Below are positions 56,530-64,000 of a stretch of DNA of 64,000 bases, one piece after another. Numbering within the stretch: position 1 is the first letter of the stretch; each line of letters opens with the position of its first letter. The notes below the pieces were generated by a model. The model did no database searches and was not told the origin of the DNA. It worked only from the letters and a program-made list of their open reading frames with translations. The position numbers and the translations under genes are program-made. Source of the DNA: Ahrensia sp. (lineage in GTDB: Bacteria; Pseudomonadota; Alphaproteobacteria; Rhizobiales; Rhizobiaceae); assembly GCA_002698425.1 (NCBI GenBank), contig NZXU01000085.1, positions 1 to 64,000 of the forward strand. The letters run 5' to 3'.

Positions 56530-57615
56530 TTACGTCGCGTCGGACGGCGTATTTTCGCCGGCGTCCTTCGATGCCGTCAACGTCGCCAGAATCGCGGACA
56601 GTTTGGGGCGTTTAACCGCGTGGAAGGGGGCCGGGCGGCAGACCTCCATCGCCGCGAGGCCGACGCGGGCCGTCATCAGGCCGTTGAGCACGCCTTCACC
56701 GAATCGGGCGGATAGACGCGACGCCACGCCGTGACCGACCACCTGCTGGACGAGGCCGTCGCCGAAGCTGGCGACGCCGGTGACCGCGAGATGGCCGAGG
56801 ACTTTTCGCAAAAGGCCCAGATTGCCGAATGTGCCGGTGCGGCCGCCATAGAGTTCGGCGAGGCGGCGCACGAGGCGGAAATTCTCGTAGAGCACGTAGA
56901 GAATGTCCATGAAGGCGCGCGGGCTGACCGCGGTGACGACCGAAACGCGCTTCGATGCGCCCATCACGAGGATGGAGGCGTCGCGATCGAGCGACCGGAA
57001 CAGTTCGCGTTCGGCAAGCGCATAGTAATCCGCCGCATCGACGATCTCGCCTTCCTGTTTCGCCAGGACGGCGCGGCCCGCCGAACTTTTCGGGTTCGAA
57101 GCCATGTGATGAACGAGTTTGCGCGTGGCGTGGTGCAGCTGTTTCTCGTCGGTGCCGACCAGGGCGTCGGCCAGTTCGGCGCGGATGTGGTCGATGGAGC
57201 GCAGCCGCAGGATCGCCGTGATTTCGCGCAGGACGATCAGGATCACCGCGACGACGAGGAGGGCGGCGACGCCGAGCGCCAACCAGCCCAGCCATTCATT
57301 GCGGTCGAAGAGGGCGCGAACGACCGAATCGATCCACAGGCCGAGCGCGAGGCTGACGAACAGCCCGGCCGCGCCGAAGGCCAGCGAGGAGAGCGACAGG
57401 CCGCGCCTTTGCCGCTCCACTTCCGCGATGACGGCGCGGTCCGCGGTCAGTTCCTCGCGCTCGAAATAGTCTTCCGCCTCCATTTCCAGCGCCGGACCGG
57501 GGGCGATGGCGCGGGGCTTGCGCCGTGCGGTCTCGGGCCGGGGAGGTTCGGCGGGCGGGACCTCCGGCTCGATGGAAAAGGCGCGCGGTCTGCGGCGGGT
57601 CGGATCGTCGCTCAT
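56530..57615 (-). CDS. TIGR01620 family membrane protein (YcjF-like, DUF697)
   Basis: A protein of 361 residues with an Arg/Pro-rich cytoplasmic N terminus, two hydrophobic segments (LSSLAFGAAGLFVSLALGLWI, WLALGVAALLVVAVILIVLREI) and a C-terminal DUF697 domain (HLAVTGVASFGDGLVQQVVGHGVA). It overlaps the YcjX gene by 4 bases; the two are paired in most Hyphomicrobiales, as ycjX-ycjF are in E. coli. Function in stress or envelope is not established. Confidence 0.9.
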   Translation of the reverse strand: MSDDPTRRRPRAFSIEPEVPPAEPPRPETARRKPRAIAPGPALEMEAEDYFEREELTADRAVIAEVERQRRGLSLSSLAFGAAGLFVSLALGLWIDSVVRALFDRNEWLGWLALGVAALLVVAVILIVLREITAILRLRSIDHIRAELADALVGTDEKQLHHATRKLVHHMASNPKSSAGRAVLAKQEGEIVDAADYYALAERELFRSLDRDASILVMGASKRVSVVTAVSPRAFMDILYVLYENFRLVRRLAELYGGRTGTFGNLGLLRKVLGHLAVTGVASFGDGLVQQVVGHGVASRLSARFGEGVLNGLMTARVGLAAMEVCRPAPFHAVKRPKLSAILATLTASKDAGENTPSDAT

Positions 57616-59066
57616 GACACGCGGTCTCCGATCAGGAATTGCAGGGCCTTGTCGAGGCGGATATGCGGCAGCGAGAGCGTGGTGCCGTCGGCCGCGCGTT
57701 CGAGGCGCGGCGGCCGAAAGCGAACGAAACGGTTTGCCGCGTCCGGCGTCGGCGGTTCCTCAAAGATCGAATCCGGATTGTCCGGCAAGTCTCCGGGAAA
57801 TATGGCCGTTTCGGTTTCGCCGTCGAAGCTGTCATCGCCGATGGTTTCGCCGGCAAGCGGCGTTCCGACGATCACCGGCAGCCGGTCCTTGCCCTCTTTC
57901 ACGGCCGCTTCCCGCGTTGCGCGCACGGCGGCGAGCGCAAGCGATTCGACCCGTGCGCCGCTCAAACCGGCTTTTTCGATCGAGCGTTGCACGAGGCGAC
58001 GCACGATCGCCTCCATCTTCGTATGATCTTCATGATGGAGATGATCGGCCTTGGTCGCGGCCACGAGGATGCGGTCGATGGTTCGCTGCCACAGACCGGT
58101 CAGGAAATGCGATCCGCCCGGACGGAAGCAGGAAAGAATATCGCCCAGCGCCCGTTCGAGGTCGCGCACGGCTTCCTCGCCGGCATTCATCGCCTGCATG
58201 GGGTCGATCAGCACGATCTGGCGGTCGAGCCGGGCGACGTGGTTGCGGAAGAACGGCTTGACGACCAGCGCCTTGTAGGATTCGAAGCGCCTTTCCATCA
58301 TCGCCTGCATCGAGCCTTTCGCCGGGTTGTCGACGATGTTCGGCATCGGCGCGAAGGTGAGGGCAGGCGAGCCGTCGAGATCGCCGGGCATCAGGAAGCG
58401 TCCGGGCGGCAGCGTCGACAAGGCGAGGCCGTCGTCGCGGCAGGCGAGCATGTAGTGCTTGTAGGCCTCGGCGAGATCCTGGGCGATCGTCTCGTCCGCG
58501 GGAGCGTTCGGGTCGATCGTGTCGGCCAGCGCGAAAAAGTCCGTCGACAGGGTGGCGCGGCTGCCGGCGCGGGCGAGGTCCATCGCCTCGGCGGAGAATT
58601 CGGCATAGCTCTTGGCCAGAAGCGGCAGGTCGAGCAGCCATTCGCCGGGATAGTCGACGATATCGATATGCAGGCGATTGCGGGCGAGGAAGCGGCTCCA
58701 GCCATCGGCGGGCTCGTATTCGACCGTCAGGCGCAGTTCCGAGATGGCGCGGGTCGACTCCGGCCAGATGCGGTTTTCGACGAGGTCGCGGACATGGCTT
58801 TCATAGGCAAAGCGCGGCACGCCGTCGTCGGGCTGCGGCTCCAGATAGGCCCTGGACAGCCGGTTCGAATGAACGAGGTCGAAAAGCGGCAGGCGGCCGC
58901 CATGGATCAGGTTATGGACAAGCGCGGTGATGAAAACCGTCTTGCCGGCGCGCGACAGGCCGGTGACGCCGATGCGCAGATTCGGCGCGAAGACACCCGC
59001 CGCCCTTCCGGCGATCGTGTCGAGGGCGATGAGGGCTTCATCGCCGAGCGATACCAGTCTTGCCAC
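57612..59066 (-). CDS. YcjX family P-loop protein
   Basis: A nucleotide-binding protein of 484 residues (DUF463). The P-loop is GLSRAGKTVFITALVHNL near residue 35, and IVLIDPMQAMNAGEE and ATKADHLHHED (NKxD-like) follow, so it resembles a GTPase. The start is GTG with AGGAA four bases upstream. Overlaps its partner TIGR01620 gene by 4 bases, implying coupled translation. The ycjX-ycjF pair belongs to the phage-shock regulon in E. coli; this is not shown here. Confidence 0.9.
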   Translation of the reverse strand: MARLVSLGDEALIALDTIAGRAAGVFAPNLRIGVTGLSRAGKTVFITALVHNLIHGGRLPLFDLVHSNRLSRAYLEPQPDDGVPRFAYESHVRDLVENRIWPESTRAISELRLTVEYEPADGWSRFLARNRLHIDIVDYPGEWLLDLPLLAKSYAEFSAEAMDLARAGSRATLSTDFFALADTIDPNAPADETIAQDLAEAYKHYMLACRDDGLALSTLPPGRFLMPGDLDGSPALTFAPMPNIVDNPAKGSMQAMMERRFESYKALVVKPFFRNHVARLDRQIVLIDPMQAMNAGEEAVRDLERALGDILSCFRPGGSHFLTGLWQRTIDRILVAATKADHLHHEDHTKMEAIVRRLVQRSIEKAGLSGARVESLALAAVRATREAAVKEGKDRLPVIVGTPLAGETIGDDSFDGETETAIFPGDLPDNPDSIFEEPPTPDAANRFVRFRPPRLERAADGTTLSLPHIRLDKALQFLIGDRVS

Positions 59067-59144
59067 GTTCTTCCTGTCCCGCGCCGTCTGTTCCCGTTCC
59101 GATATAGGTATTGATCGGGCCGGCGCAAAAGGGCGGTCTTCGCG

Positions 59145-59651
59145 TCAGGCGTCGGCAGGGGTGAGGTAATGTTCCAGAAAGCCGGTCTTCGTGGCGAAGT
59201 CGGAGGAGGGGCCGTCGAAGCGGATGACGGCCAGAGCTGCGGTCCGAAATCCCATATGCAGCGCGTCGAGGGCGTTTTCCTCGCCATCCTGCGCCAATGC
59301 GAGGGCGGCGTCCTCGAGCATGGGGTTGTGGCCGACGAGCATGACATCGCCATCGGTCTCCGTCGCCGCGGCGATCTCGAGATAACCGGGCGCGTCGGTC
59401 GCATAAAGGTTCTGCTCGTAGCGCACGACGTCTTCCAGGTGCAGCGCCGCATTCAGCGCGTCCAGAGTCTCGACGGCGCGGACCGCGGTGGAGCAAATGA
59501 CGATGTCGGGAACCAGTTGGTGTTTCGCCATCAATCGGCCCATGCCGATCGCTTCCTCGACGCCACTATCGTCCAGCTTGCGATCGAAATCGCGCATTCC
59601 GGGTTGCGCCCATGCGGCTTTCCCATGGCGAAACAAGAAAAGTCGGCTCAA
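59145..59651 (-). CDS. Phosphohistidine phosphatase, SixA-like
   Basis: A histidine-phosphatase protein of 168 residues. The catalytic RHG motif is LFLFRHGKAAW and the second His lies in VGHNPMLE. SixA removes phosphate from histidine in Hpt domains, notable given the Hpt gene 6 kb away, though a link is inference. The start is taken as TTG (MSRLFLF) because GGGAG lies seven bases upstream; a GTG at 59672 is an alternative with no visible Shine-Dalgarno. Confidence 0.87.
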   Translation of the reverse strand: MSRLFLFRHGKAAWAQPGMRDFDRKLDDSGVEEAIGMGRLMAKHQLVPDIVICSTAVRAVETLDALNAALHLEDVVRYEQNLYATDAPGYLEIAAATETDGDVMLVGHNPMLEDAALALAQDGEENALDALHMGFRTAALAVIRFDGPSSDFATKTGFLEHYLTPADA

Positions 59652-59843
59652 TTGGTAACTCCCGAGAACCACGATGCGAAGCGATTACCCCGACGCGCCG
59701 GTGAGCGCAAATGATACATTTGTGGAAGGCATGCGAGCGTCGGGGCCGCGGGGGTTGCCCATTTTTTGCGCATTCGCTCCGCATTCGCATCTGCTGCGAT
59801 TTCAACGGTTTGATCACTTCGTTGCGAATAGAGGGAAAGTTGG

Positions 59844-59872
59844 CTTGCCGCTTTTACGCGAGGTGATTATAG
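59844..59872 (+). promoter_or_regulatory. Candidate dksA promoter
   Basis: CTTGCC, 17 bases, then TTATAG matches the alphaproteobacterial housekeeping pattern (CTTGAC-N17-CTATAT) well. It lies 34 bases before the dksA start. Confidence 0.4.
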
Positions 59873-59905
59873 AGCGCCCACAGGCACCATGCTGGGAGTG
59901 ATTCA

Positions 59906-60325
59906 GTGGCACCGAAAGACGTTCCTGATAACTATATACCGGCCGAAGACGAGCCCTTCATGAACGATAGGCAGCGCGCCTATTTCCGAAAAAAACTGCT
60001 GTCCTGGAAGAACGATATCCTGCGCGAGGCGCGCGAGACGCTCGACCACATGCAGTCCGACAGCTCAAATCATCCCGATCTCGCGGACCGCGCGTCCTCG
60101 GAAACGGACCGGGCAATCGAGTTGCGGGCGCGCGACCGGCAGCGCAAGCTCATCAACAAGATCGATCTTGCCCTGCAGCGCATCGATGAAGGCACCTACG
60201 GCTATTGCGAGGAAACCGGCGAGCCGATCGGCGTGAAGCGCCTCGACGCTCGCCCGATCGCGACATTGTCGCTGGAGGCGCAGGAGCGCCACGAGCGGCG
60301 TGAGAAGGTCTATCGCGACGACTGA
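59906..60325 (+). CDS. dksA: RNA polymerase-binding factor DksA
   Basis: Binds the RNA polymerase secondary channel and helps ppGpp control rRNA and amino-acid promoters. 139 residues; the N-terminal coiled-coil core (YFRKKLLSWKNDILREAR) and the DxxDxA-like loop (DLADRASSETDRA) are present. The zinc-finger region YGYCEETGEPIGVKRLDARPIAT keeps one Cys only; the other three of C-x2-C...C-x2-C are replaced, as in rhizobial DksA. The start is GTG with GGAG seven bases upstream. A terminator follows. Confidence 0.95.
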   Translation: MAPKDVPDNYIPAEDEPFMNDRQRAYFRKKLLSWKNDILREARETLDHMQSDSSNHPDLADRASSETDRAIELRARDRQRKLINKIDLALQRIDEGTYGYCEETGEPIGVKRLDARPIATLSLEAQERHERREKVYRDD

Positions 60326-60349
60326 GGGGAAACTCTTGGATGGATATTC

Positions 60350-60380
60350 AAAAAGGCGGGCTTTGGCCCGCCTTTTTCTG
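60350..60380. terminator. Bidirectional terminator after dksA
   Basis: AAAAAGGCGGGC and GCCCGCCTTTTT form a GC-rich stem with a short loop, flanked by A and T runs on either side. It can end dksA on the plus strand and the FliO-like gene on the minus strand. Confidence 0.9.
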
Positions 60381-60382
60381 TT

Positions 60383-61777
60383 TCAGCGCTTGCCGGTAGT
60401 TAGCTGCGCAAGCAGCCGATGCATCTCGTCCTCGAGGGTTTCGCCCGGCCGTTCCGCGTCGTCATTATCCGGCGCCTGCTTCGCCTTCGTCTCCGGCTCG
60501 ACTTCGCCATCGGCCATTTCGCGAGTTTCCGGCGCGGGTTCCTCGACCTCGGCTACCAGCGCCATCTCCTGAGCAAGAGCGGTTTCGACGGTCGCTTCCA
60601 GCTGTTGGGTGTGCTGCGGCTCTTCGGGCGCGGGCTCTACGGCCAATGGCGCGGACGGTGCGTCGGCCTCGATTTCAACGGGTTCGGGTTCGTGAATGTC
60701 GGTGGCCGGTTCCGGTTCGGATATCGCCGCCACAGGTTCTTGCGCAGCTACCGCCACCGGTTCTTCGGCGGCCTTCGGGGTCTGGAACATGAACCGTTCC
60801 GCGAAGGTCGATCCGTTTCCCTGGCCGCGCGCGAAAAGGGCCGTGAACGCTTCTTCCTGCACGGATTCTGTCTGAGCCGCTTCGGCTGCCACCGTCTCTT
60901 CGGCTTGAGTCGGCATTTCGGATTGCGGCGGCTCGGGCGCTTCCACCGCGACCGGCATGGGGATGTCTTCGGGGACGGGGACCATCTCCGGCTCGGCGTG
61001 GCGTTGCGGCGGCTCGGGCGCCTGGACCAGCGGCTCGTTGCCTGCGGCGACGGGCTCCATCTGCTGCGTCGCGATGAGGATTTCCTCGGTGTCGCGAACC
61101 GGTTCAGGGACTTCCGGACTTTCCCGGCGCAAGGGCTCGACCTTCGGCTCCATTGCCGGGGCAACGCGTTCGGATTGCGGCGCGGCAGGCGCGGGTTCGG
61201 GAACCTGGCGCAGGAAGGCGGGCGCCGCCGCGACGGAAGCGACTGCGACCGGTGCTGCCGCGGGAGGCGCTTCCGGGGCAGCGGTTTCGCGCACCGCAGG
61301 CTGCGGGGGAGGCGTCGGCGCCGACACGGGAGCGGCTCGACGCGGGGCTTCGTCGCGGACAGGCGGTCTTGCGGGAGCGGGGTTCGGTTCCCGGCGCAGC
61401 GGGCGACGATCCTGTGCAGCCGGCTGAGCCTCGCGACCGCGACGGTCGCGGGATTGGCCGCGCTTGTCCGTTTCGGTCGGCGCGCTCTCTATATTGCTCT
61501 CAATGACGAAATCGTTCTGCCCGCCGATCATGACGAGATGCTCGACATCGTCGCGGCGAACCAGAACGATACGCCGGTCACCATCGACGGCCGTCGCGTC
61601 GACCACGGCGAGGCGGTGCTTGCGATTGCGGCCGCCCTCGACGAAAACGCCTCCGGCGACGCGGCGCGTCCAGAACCACGCCACCCAGGCCAGGACAAGG
61701 ATTGCCGCTCCGCCGAGAATATAGAGGGTCCAGGTTGCGCCCTGCTCACCGAGCAACTGCGTCAGCCATCCGTTCAT
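60383..61777 (-). CDS. FliO/MopB-like membrane protein with long Pro/Ala/Glu-rich C-terminal tail
   Basis: A 464-residue protein. One N-terminal transmembrane helix (TWTLYILGGAAILVLAWVAWFW, residues about 15-36) is followed by a FliO-like small domain (HRLAVVDATAVDGDRRIVLVRRDDVEHLVMIGG, about 54-90). The remaining about 370 residues are low-complexity, rich in Pro, Ala and Glu (PAPARPPVRDEAPRR, EPVAAISEPEP). In flagellar systems FliO helps assemble the export gate, but no flagellar gene is nearby. The FliO label is based on the small domain only. Confidence 0.8.
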   Translation of the reverse strand: MNGWLTQLLGEQGATWTLYILGGAAILVLAWVAWFWTRRVAGGVFVEGGRNRKHRLAVVDATAVDGDRRIVLVRRDDVEHLVMIGGQNDFVIESNIESAPTETDKRGQSRDRRGREAQPAAQDRRPLRREPNPAPARPPVRDEAPRRAAPVSAPTPPPQPAVRETAAPEAPPAAAPVAVASVAAAPAFLRQVPEPAPAAPQSERVAPAMEPKVEPLRRESPEVPEPVRDTEEILIATQQMEPVAAGNEPLVQAPEPPQRHAEPEMVPVPEDIPMPVAVEAPEPPQSEMPTQAEETVAAEAAQTESVQEEAFTALFARGQGNGSTFAERFMFQTPKAAEEPVAVAAQEPVAAISEPEPATDIHEPEPVEIEADAPSAPLAVEPAPEEPQHTQQLEATVETALAQEMALVAEVEEPAPETREMADGEVEPETKAKQAPDNDDAERPGETLEDEMHRLLAQLTTGKR

Positions 61778-61936
61778 GTCTGTCCTCTTCCCTGTCCCGG
61801 GTGATTCCCGGAGCTTTCACGTCGAAGGTGTTAGCAACGCCGAAGCGTAATGACAAATTTTGACCGCGGGGCTTTCACCCCGGGTTTGTTTGTGATTCAA
61901 ACCATCATCACGCGGCAATGCGGCGACTTGAGGGAA

Positions 61937-64000
61937 ATGGGCAAAGCCGGAAAATCCGCCATGGCGAATGAATACAGGGCGCTTGGCGATATTGGAAACC
62001 GGCCCAGCGCTGCGGTCCGGCTGCTGATCCTCGGCGTTGCTTCCCTCGGCGCGGCGATCTTCCTATTTTTCTATCGCGAGAATCTCAACGAGACATTCCT
62101 CCTGGTGATGCTCGGCCTGCTGGCGATGGTCGGCGTGTTCTATCTGTTTGCTTCGGCTATCGGATTCGTCGAGTTCGCCCGCTCCGACCAGGCGGAGGAT
62201 GTCGGCCGCGCCTATGCGGATTCGATGGCCGACGGCATCTGCATTCTCAACGAGAAGGGCTCGATCGTCTATTCCAACAAGGCCTATGGCGAGATGATCG
62301 GGGCCAGCGGGGCGGAGGATCTGCAGGCGCCGGATTCGGTGCTTTCTCGCCATGACGACGCGGCCAACGCGGTCTACCGGCTCGCCAACAGCCTGATTCG
62401 CGGCCTCGAAGCCGATGAGGAGTTCCGCCTGCAGGACGGCCTCAGCGAAGAAGAAGACGGCGCGCGCTGGTATCGCGCCTCGGTGCGCCTCCTGCAGCCG
62501 AAGAAGCGTGGCACGCCGCTGAGGGTCTGGCGGCTTGCGGACATCACCGCCGAGCGGGACGACCAGGAACAGACCTTCCTGGAGCTGCAAAAGGCGATCG
62601 ATTATCTCGACCAGGCGCCGGTCGGCTTCTTTTCCGCCGATGCCGAGGGCCGGGTTCATTATGTCAACGCGACGCTGGCCGGCTGGCTGGGGATCGACCT
62701 GACGACCTTCGTTCCCGGCTCGGTCGCCGTCTCCGATATCGTGGCCAGCGACGGCATGGCGATGATCCAGGCGGTGCGGGCCGAGGCCGGCACGGTCCGG
62801 ACCGCCGCGCTGGATCTCGAATTGATGCGCGCCGACGGAGTCAGCGTGCCGGTGCAGATCATCCACCGGGTCCATGCGGAGAAAGACGGTCAGGTGGCGT
62901 CGACGCGGACGATCGTCCTGAACCGCTCGGAAGGCGCTGAGACCGTCGACGATCTGCGCCGGTCGGAAATCCGGTTCACGCGCTTCTTCAATTCCACGCC
63001 GATGGCGATCGCCGCGCTCGACAAGGACGGGCGCATCCTGCGCACCAACGCGCCCTTCATGAACCTGTTCGGAACGATCACGGATGCCGATGGCGTCGAC
63101 GGGCAGGTCAGGTTCGAAGCGCTTATGCAGGGCGACTCGCAGGAGCGTTTCCGCAAGGCATTCATGGCCGCGGCCGCCAACCAGGCCAAGATCGAGCCGT
63201 TCGACACGGTGATCAATCCGGGAGCGAAGGAGCGGCATCTGCGCGTCTTCGTCAACGCGGTGGCCGGGCACGGCGGCAATTCGGACGGTCCGGCGACCGA
63301 GGAAGCCGCCATCGTCTACGCCATGGACACGACCGAGCAGAAAGCGCTCGAGGCGCAGATGGCGCAGAGCCAGAAGATGCAGGCGGTCGGGCAGTTGGCC
63401 GGCGGCATCGCGCATGACTTCAACAATGTCCTGACCGCCATCATCATGGCGTCCGATCTGCTTCTGACCAGCCACAGGCCGTCCGATCCGTCCTTCCCGG
63501 ACATCATGAACATCAAGCAGAACGCCAATCGCGCCGCGTCGCTGGTGCGGCAGTTGCTGGCGTTTTCGCGCCGGCAGACGCTGCGCCCGGAGGTGCTGGC
63601 GCTGACCGACGTGCTCGCCGATCTGCGCATGCTCCTGTCACGCCTGGTCGGCAATGCGATCAACCTGCAGATCGAGCATGGCCGCGACCTCTGGCCGGTC
63701 AAGGCCGATCTCGGCCAGTTCGAGCAGGTGATCGTCAATCTCGCGGTCAATGCACGCGACGCGATGCCGGATGGCGGCGACCTGCATATCCGCACGGCCA
63801 ATGTGGGCGCGCGCGACTGCGAGGCGTTCGACTATCGCGGGCTCGAGCCTGGCGATTACGTGATGATCGAGGTCGAGGACAGCGGCACGGGCATCGCACC
63901 CGACGTGCTGGAAAAGATCTTCGAGCCCTTCTTCACGACCAAGGAGGTCGGCAAGGGCACCGGTCTCGGCCTGTCGATGGTTTATGGCATCATCAAGCAG
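61937..64000 (+). CDS. cckA: Cell-cycle hybrid histidine kinase CckA (3' truncated by window)
   Basis: 688 codons, running off the right edge without a stop. Two transmembrane helices (residues about 27-70: [40 protein letters not shown]) precede three PAS-like regions (about 85, 215 and 335). The H-box has H493 in [12 protein letters not shown]-box [10 protein letters not shown] and G-boxes [19 protein letters not shown] follow. The C-terminal receiver domain lies outside the window. CckA feeds ChpT and CtrA/CpdR in alphaproteobacteria. The ATG at 61937 is used; an ATG at 61961 (MANEYRALG) is possible. Confidence 0.93.
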   Translation, partial: MGKAGKSAMANEYRALGDIGNRPSAAVRLLILGVASLGAAIFLFFYRENLNETFLLVMLGLLAMVGVFYLFASAIGFVEFARSDQAEDVGRAYADSMADGICILNEKGSIVYSNKAYGEMIGASGAEDLQAPDSVLSRHDDAANAVYRLANSLIRGLEADEEFRLQDGLSEEEDGARWYRASVRLLQPKKRGTPLRVWRLADITAERDDQEQTFLELQKAIDYLDQAPVGFFSADAEGRVHYVNATLAGWLGIDLTTFVPGSVAVSDIVASDGMAMIQAVRAEAGTVRTAALDLELMRADGVSVPVQIIHRVHAEKDGQVASTRTIVLNRSEGAETVDDLRRSEIRFTRFFNSTPMAIAALDKDGRILRTNAPFMNLFGTITDADGVDGQVRFEALMQGDSQERFRKAFMAAAANQAKIEPFDTVINPGAKERHLRVFVNAVAGHGGNSDGPATEEAAIVYAMDTTEQKALEAQMAQSQKMQAVGQLAGGIAHDFNNVLTAIIMASDLLLTSHRPSDPSFPDIMNIKQNANRAASLVRQLLAFSRRQTLRPEVLALTDVLADLRMLLSRLVGNAINLQIEHGRDLWPVKADLGQFEQVIVNLAVNARDAMPDGGDLHIRTANVGARDCEAFDYRGLEPGDYVMIEVEDSGTGIAPDVLEKIFEPFFTTKEVGKGTGLGLSMVYGIIKQ

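Overview
This window looks like chromosomal DNA of an alphaproteobacterium of the order Hyphomicrobiales (Rhizobiales), probably a Rhizobiaceae/Phyllobacteriaceae relative. The basis is the high GC content and dense coding, a CckA kinase preceded by a FliO-like protein and a DksA with a degenerate zinc finger, a DUF2865 protein, a chimeric MaeB malic enzyme, a class II DAHP synthase, and a 1646-residue membrane-anchored coiled-coil protein that resembles the growth-pole-ring proteins (GPR/RgsE) of polar-growing rhizobia. I see no insertion sequence, phage, CRISPR array or rRNA. One tRNA (Val, CAC) is present.

Layout. 0.2-4.5 kb: class I fumarase, divergent from an unusual 823-residue protein that joins a DUF616-type glycosyltransferase domain, a phytanoyl-CoA-dioxygenase-like domain and two cupins. 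4.5-16.1 kb: an accessory catabolic block with a branched-chain-amino-acid-type ABC importer (LivFGMH plus binding protein) downstream of a CocE-type hydrolase, a TauE/SafE exporter, an SDR, a flavin aromatic hydroxylase, an ACMSD-like amidohydrolase and an IclR regulator. A near-perfect palindrome lies upstream of iclR. 16.3-19.5 kb: an ammonium transporter fused to PAS-GGDEF-EAL. 19.7-31.3 kb: housekeeping and small stress genes (tRNA-Val, gph, rpiA, gor, a gamma-glutamylcyclotransferase-like protein, aroG, GFA protein, LigB-type dioxygenase, hemerythrin, BLUF photoreceptor, acylphosphatase, rpsU with a TTG start, nadE). 31.4-36.8 kb: two paralogous MFS transporters flanking a secreted protein, a CHASE4-GGDEF cyclase and a VIT1/CCC1 transporter.

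36.9-47.9 kb: gltX overlapping a convergent DUF2865 gene, maeB, an SDR lacking the usual catalytic Tyr, a dipeptide epimerase, and an Mla-type lipid transport operon (STAS-MlaE, MlaF, MlaD, lipoprotein). 47.9-53.2 kb: the giant coiled-coil protein, divergent from a stand-alone Hpt protein across an AT-rich region with a perfect DnaA box and an inverted repeat. 53.2-59.7 kb: ferredoxin, folP-folB-folK, a secreted protein, the TIGR01620/YcjX pair and a SixA-like phosphatase. 59.9-64 kb: dksA, a FliO-like protein with a long Pro/Ala/Glu-rich tail, and cckA running off the right edge.

Themes. c-di-GMP and phosphorelay signalling (Amt-PAS-GGDEF-EAL, CHASE4-GGDEF, Hpt, CckA) sits beside envelope and polar-growth functions (Mla operon, GPR-like protein). 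The likeliest undescribed biology is the glycosyltransferase-dioxygenase-cupin fusion and the orphan catabolic block with its candidate operator. Functional assignments come from reading motifs in the sequence; no database search was run.
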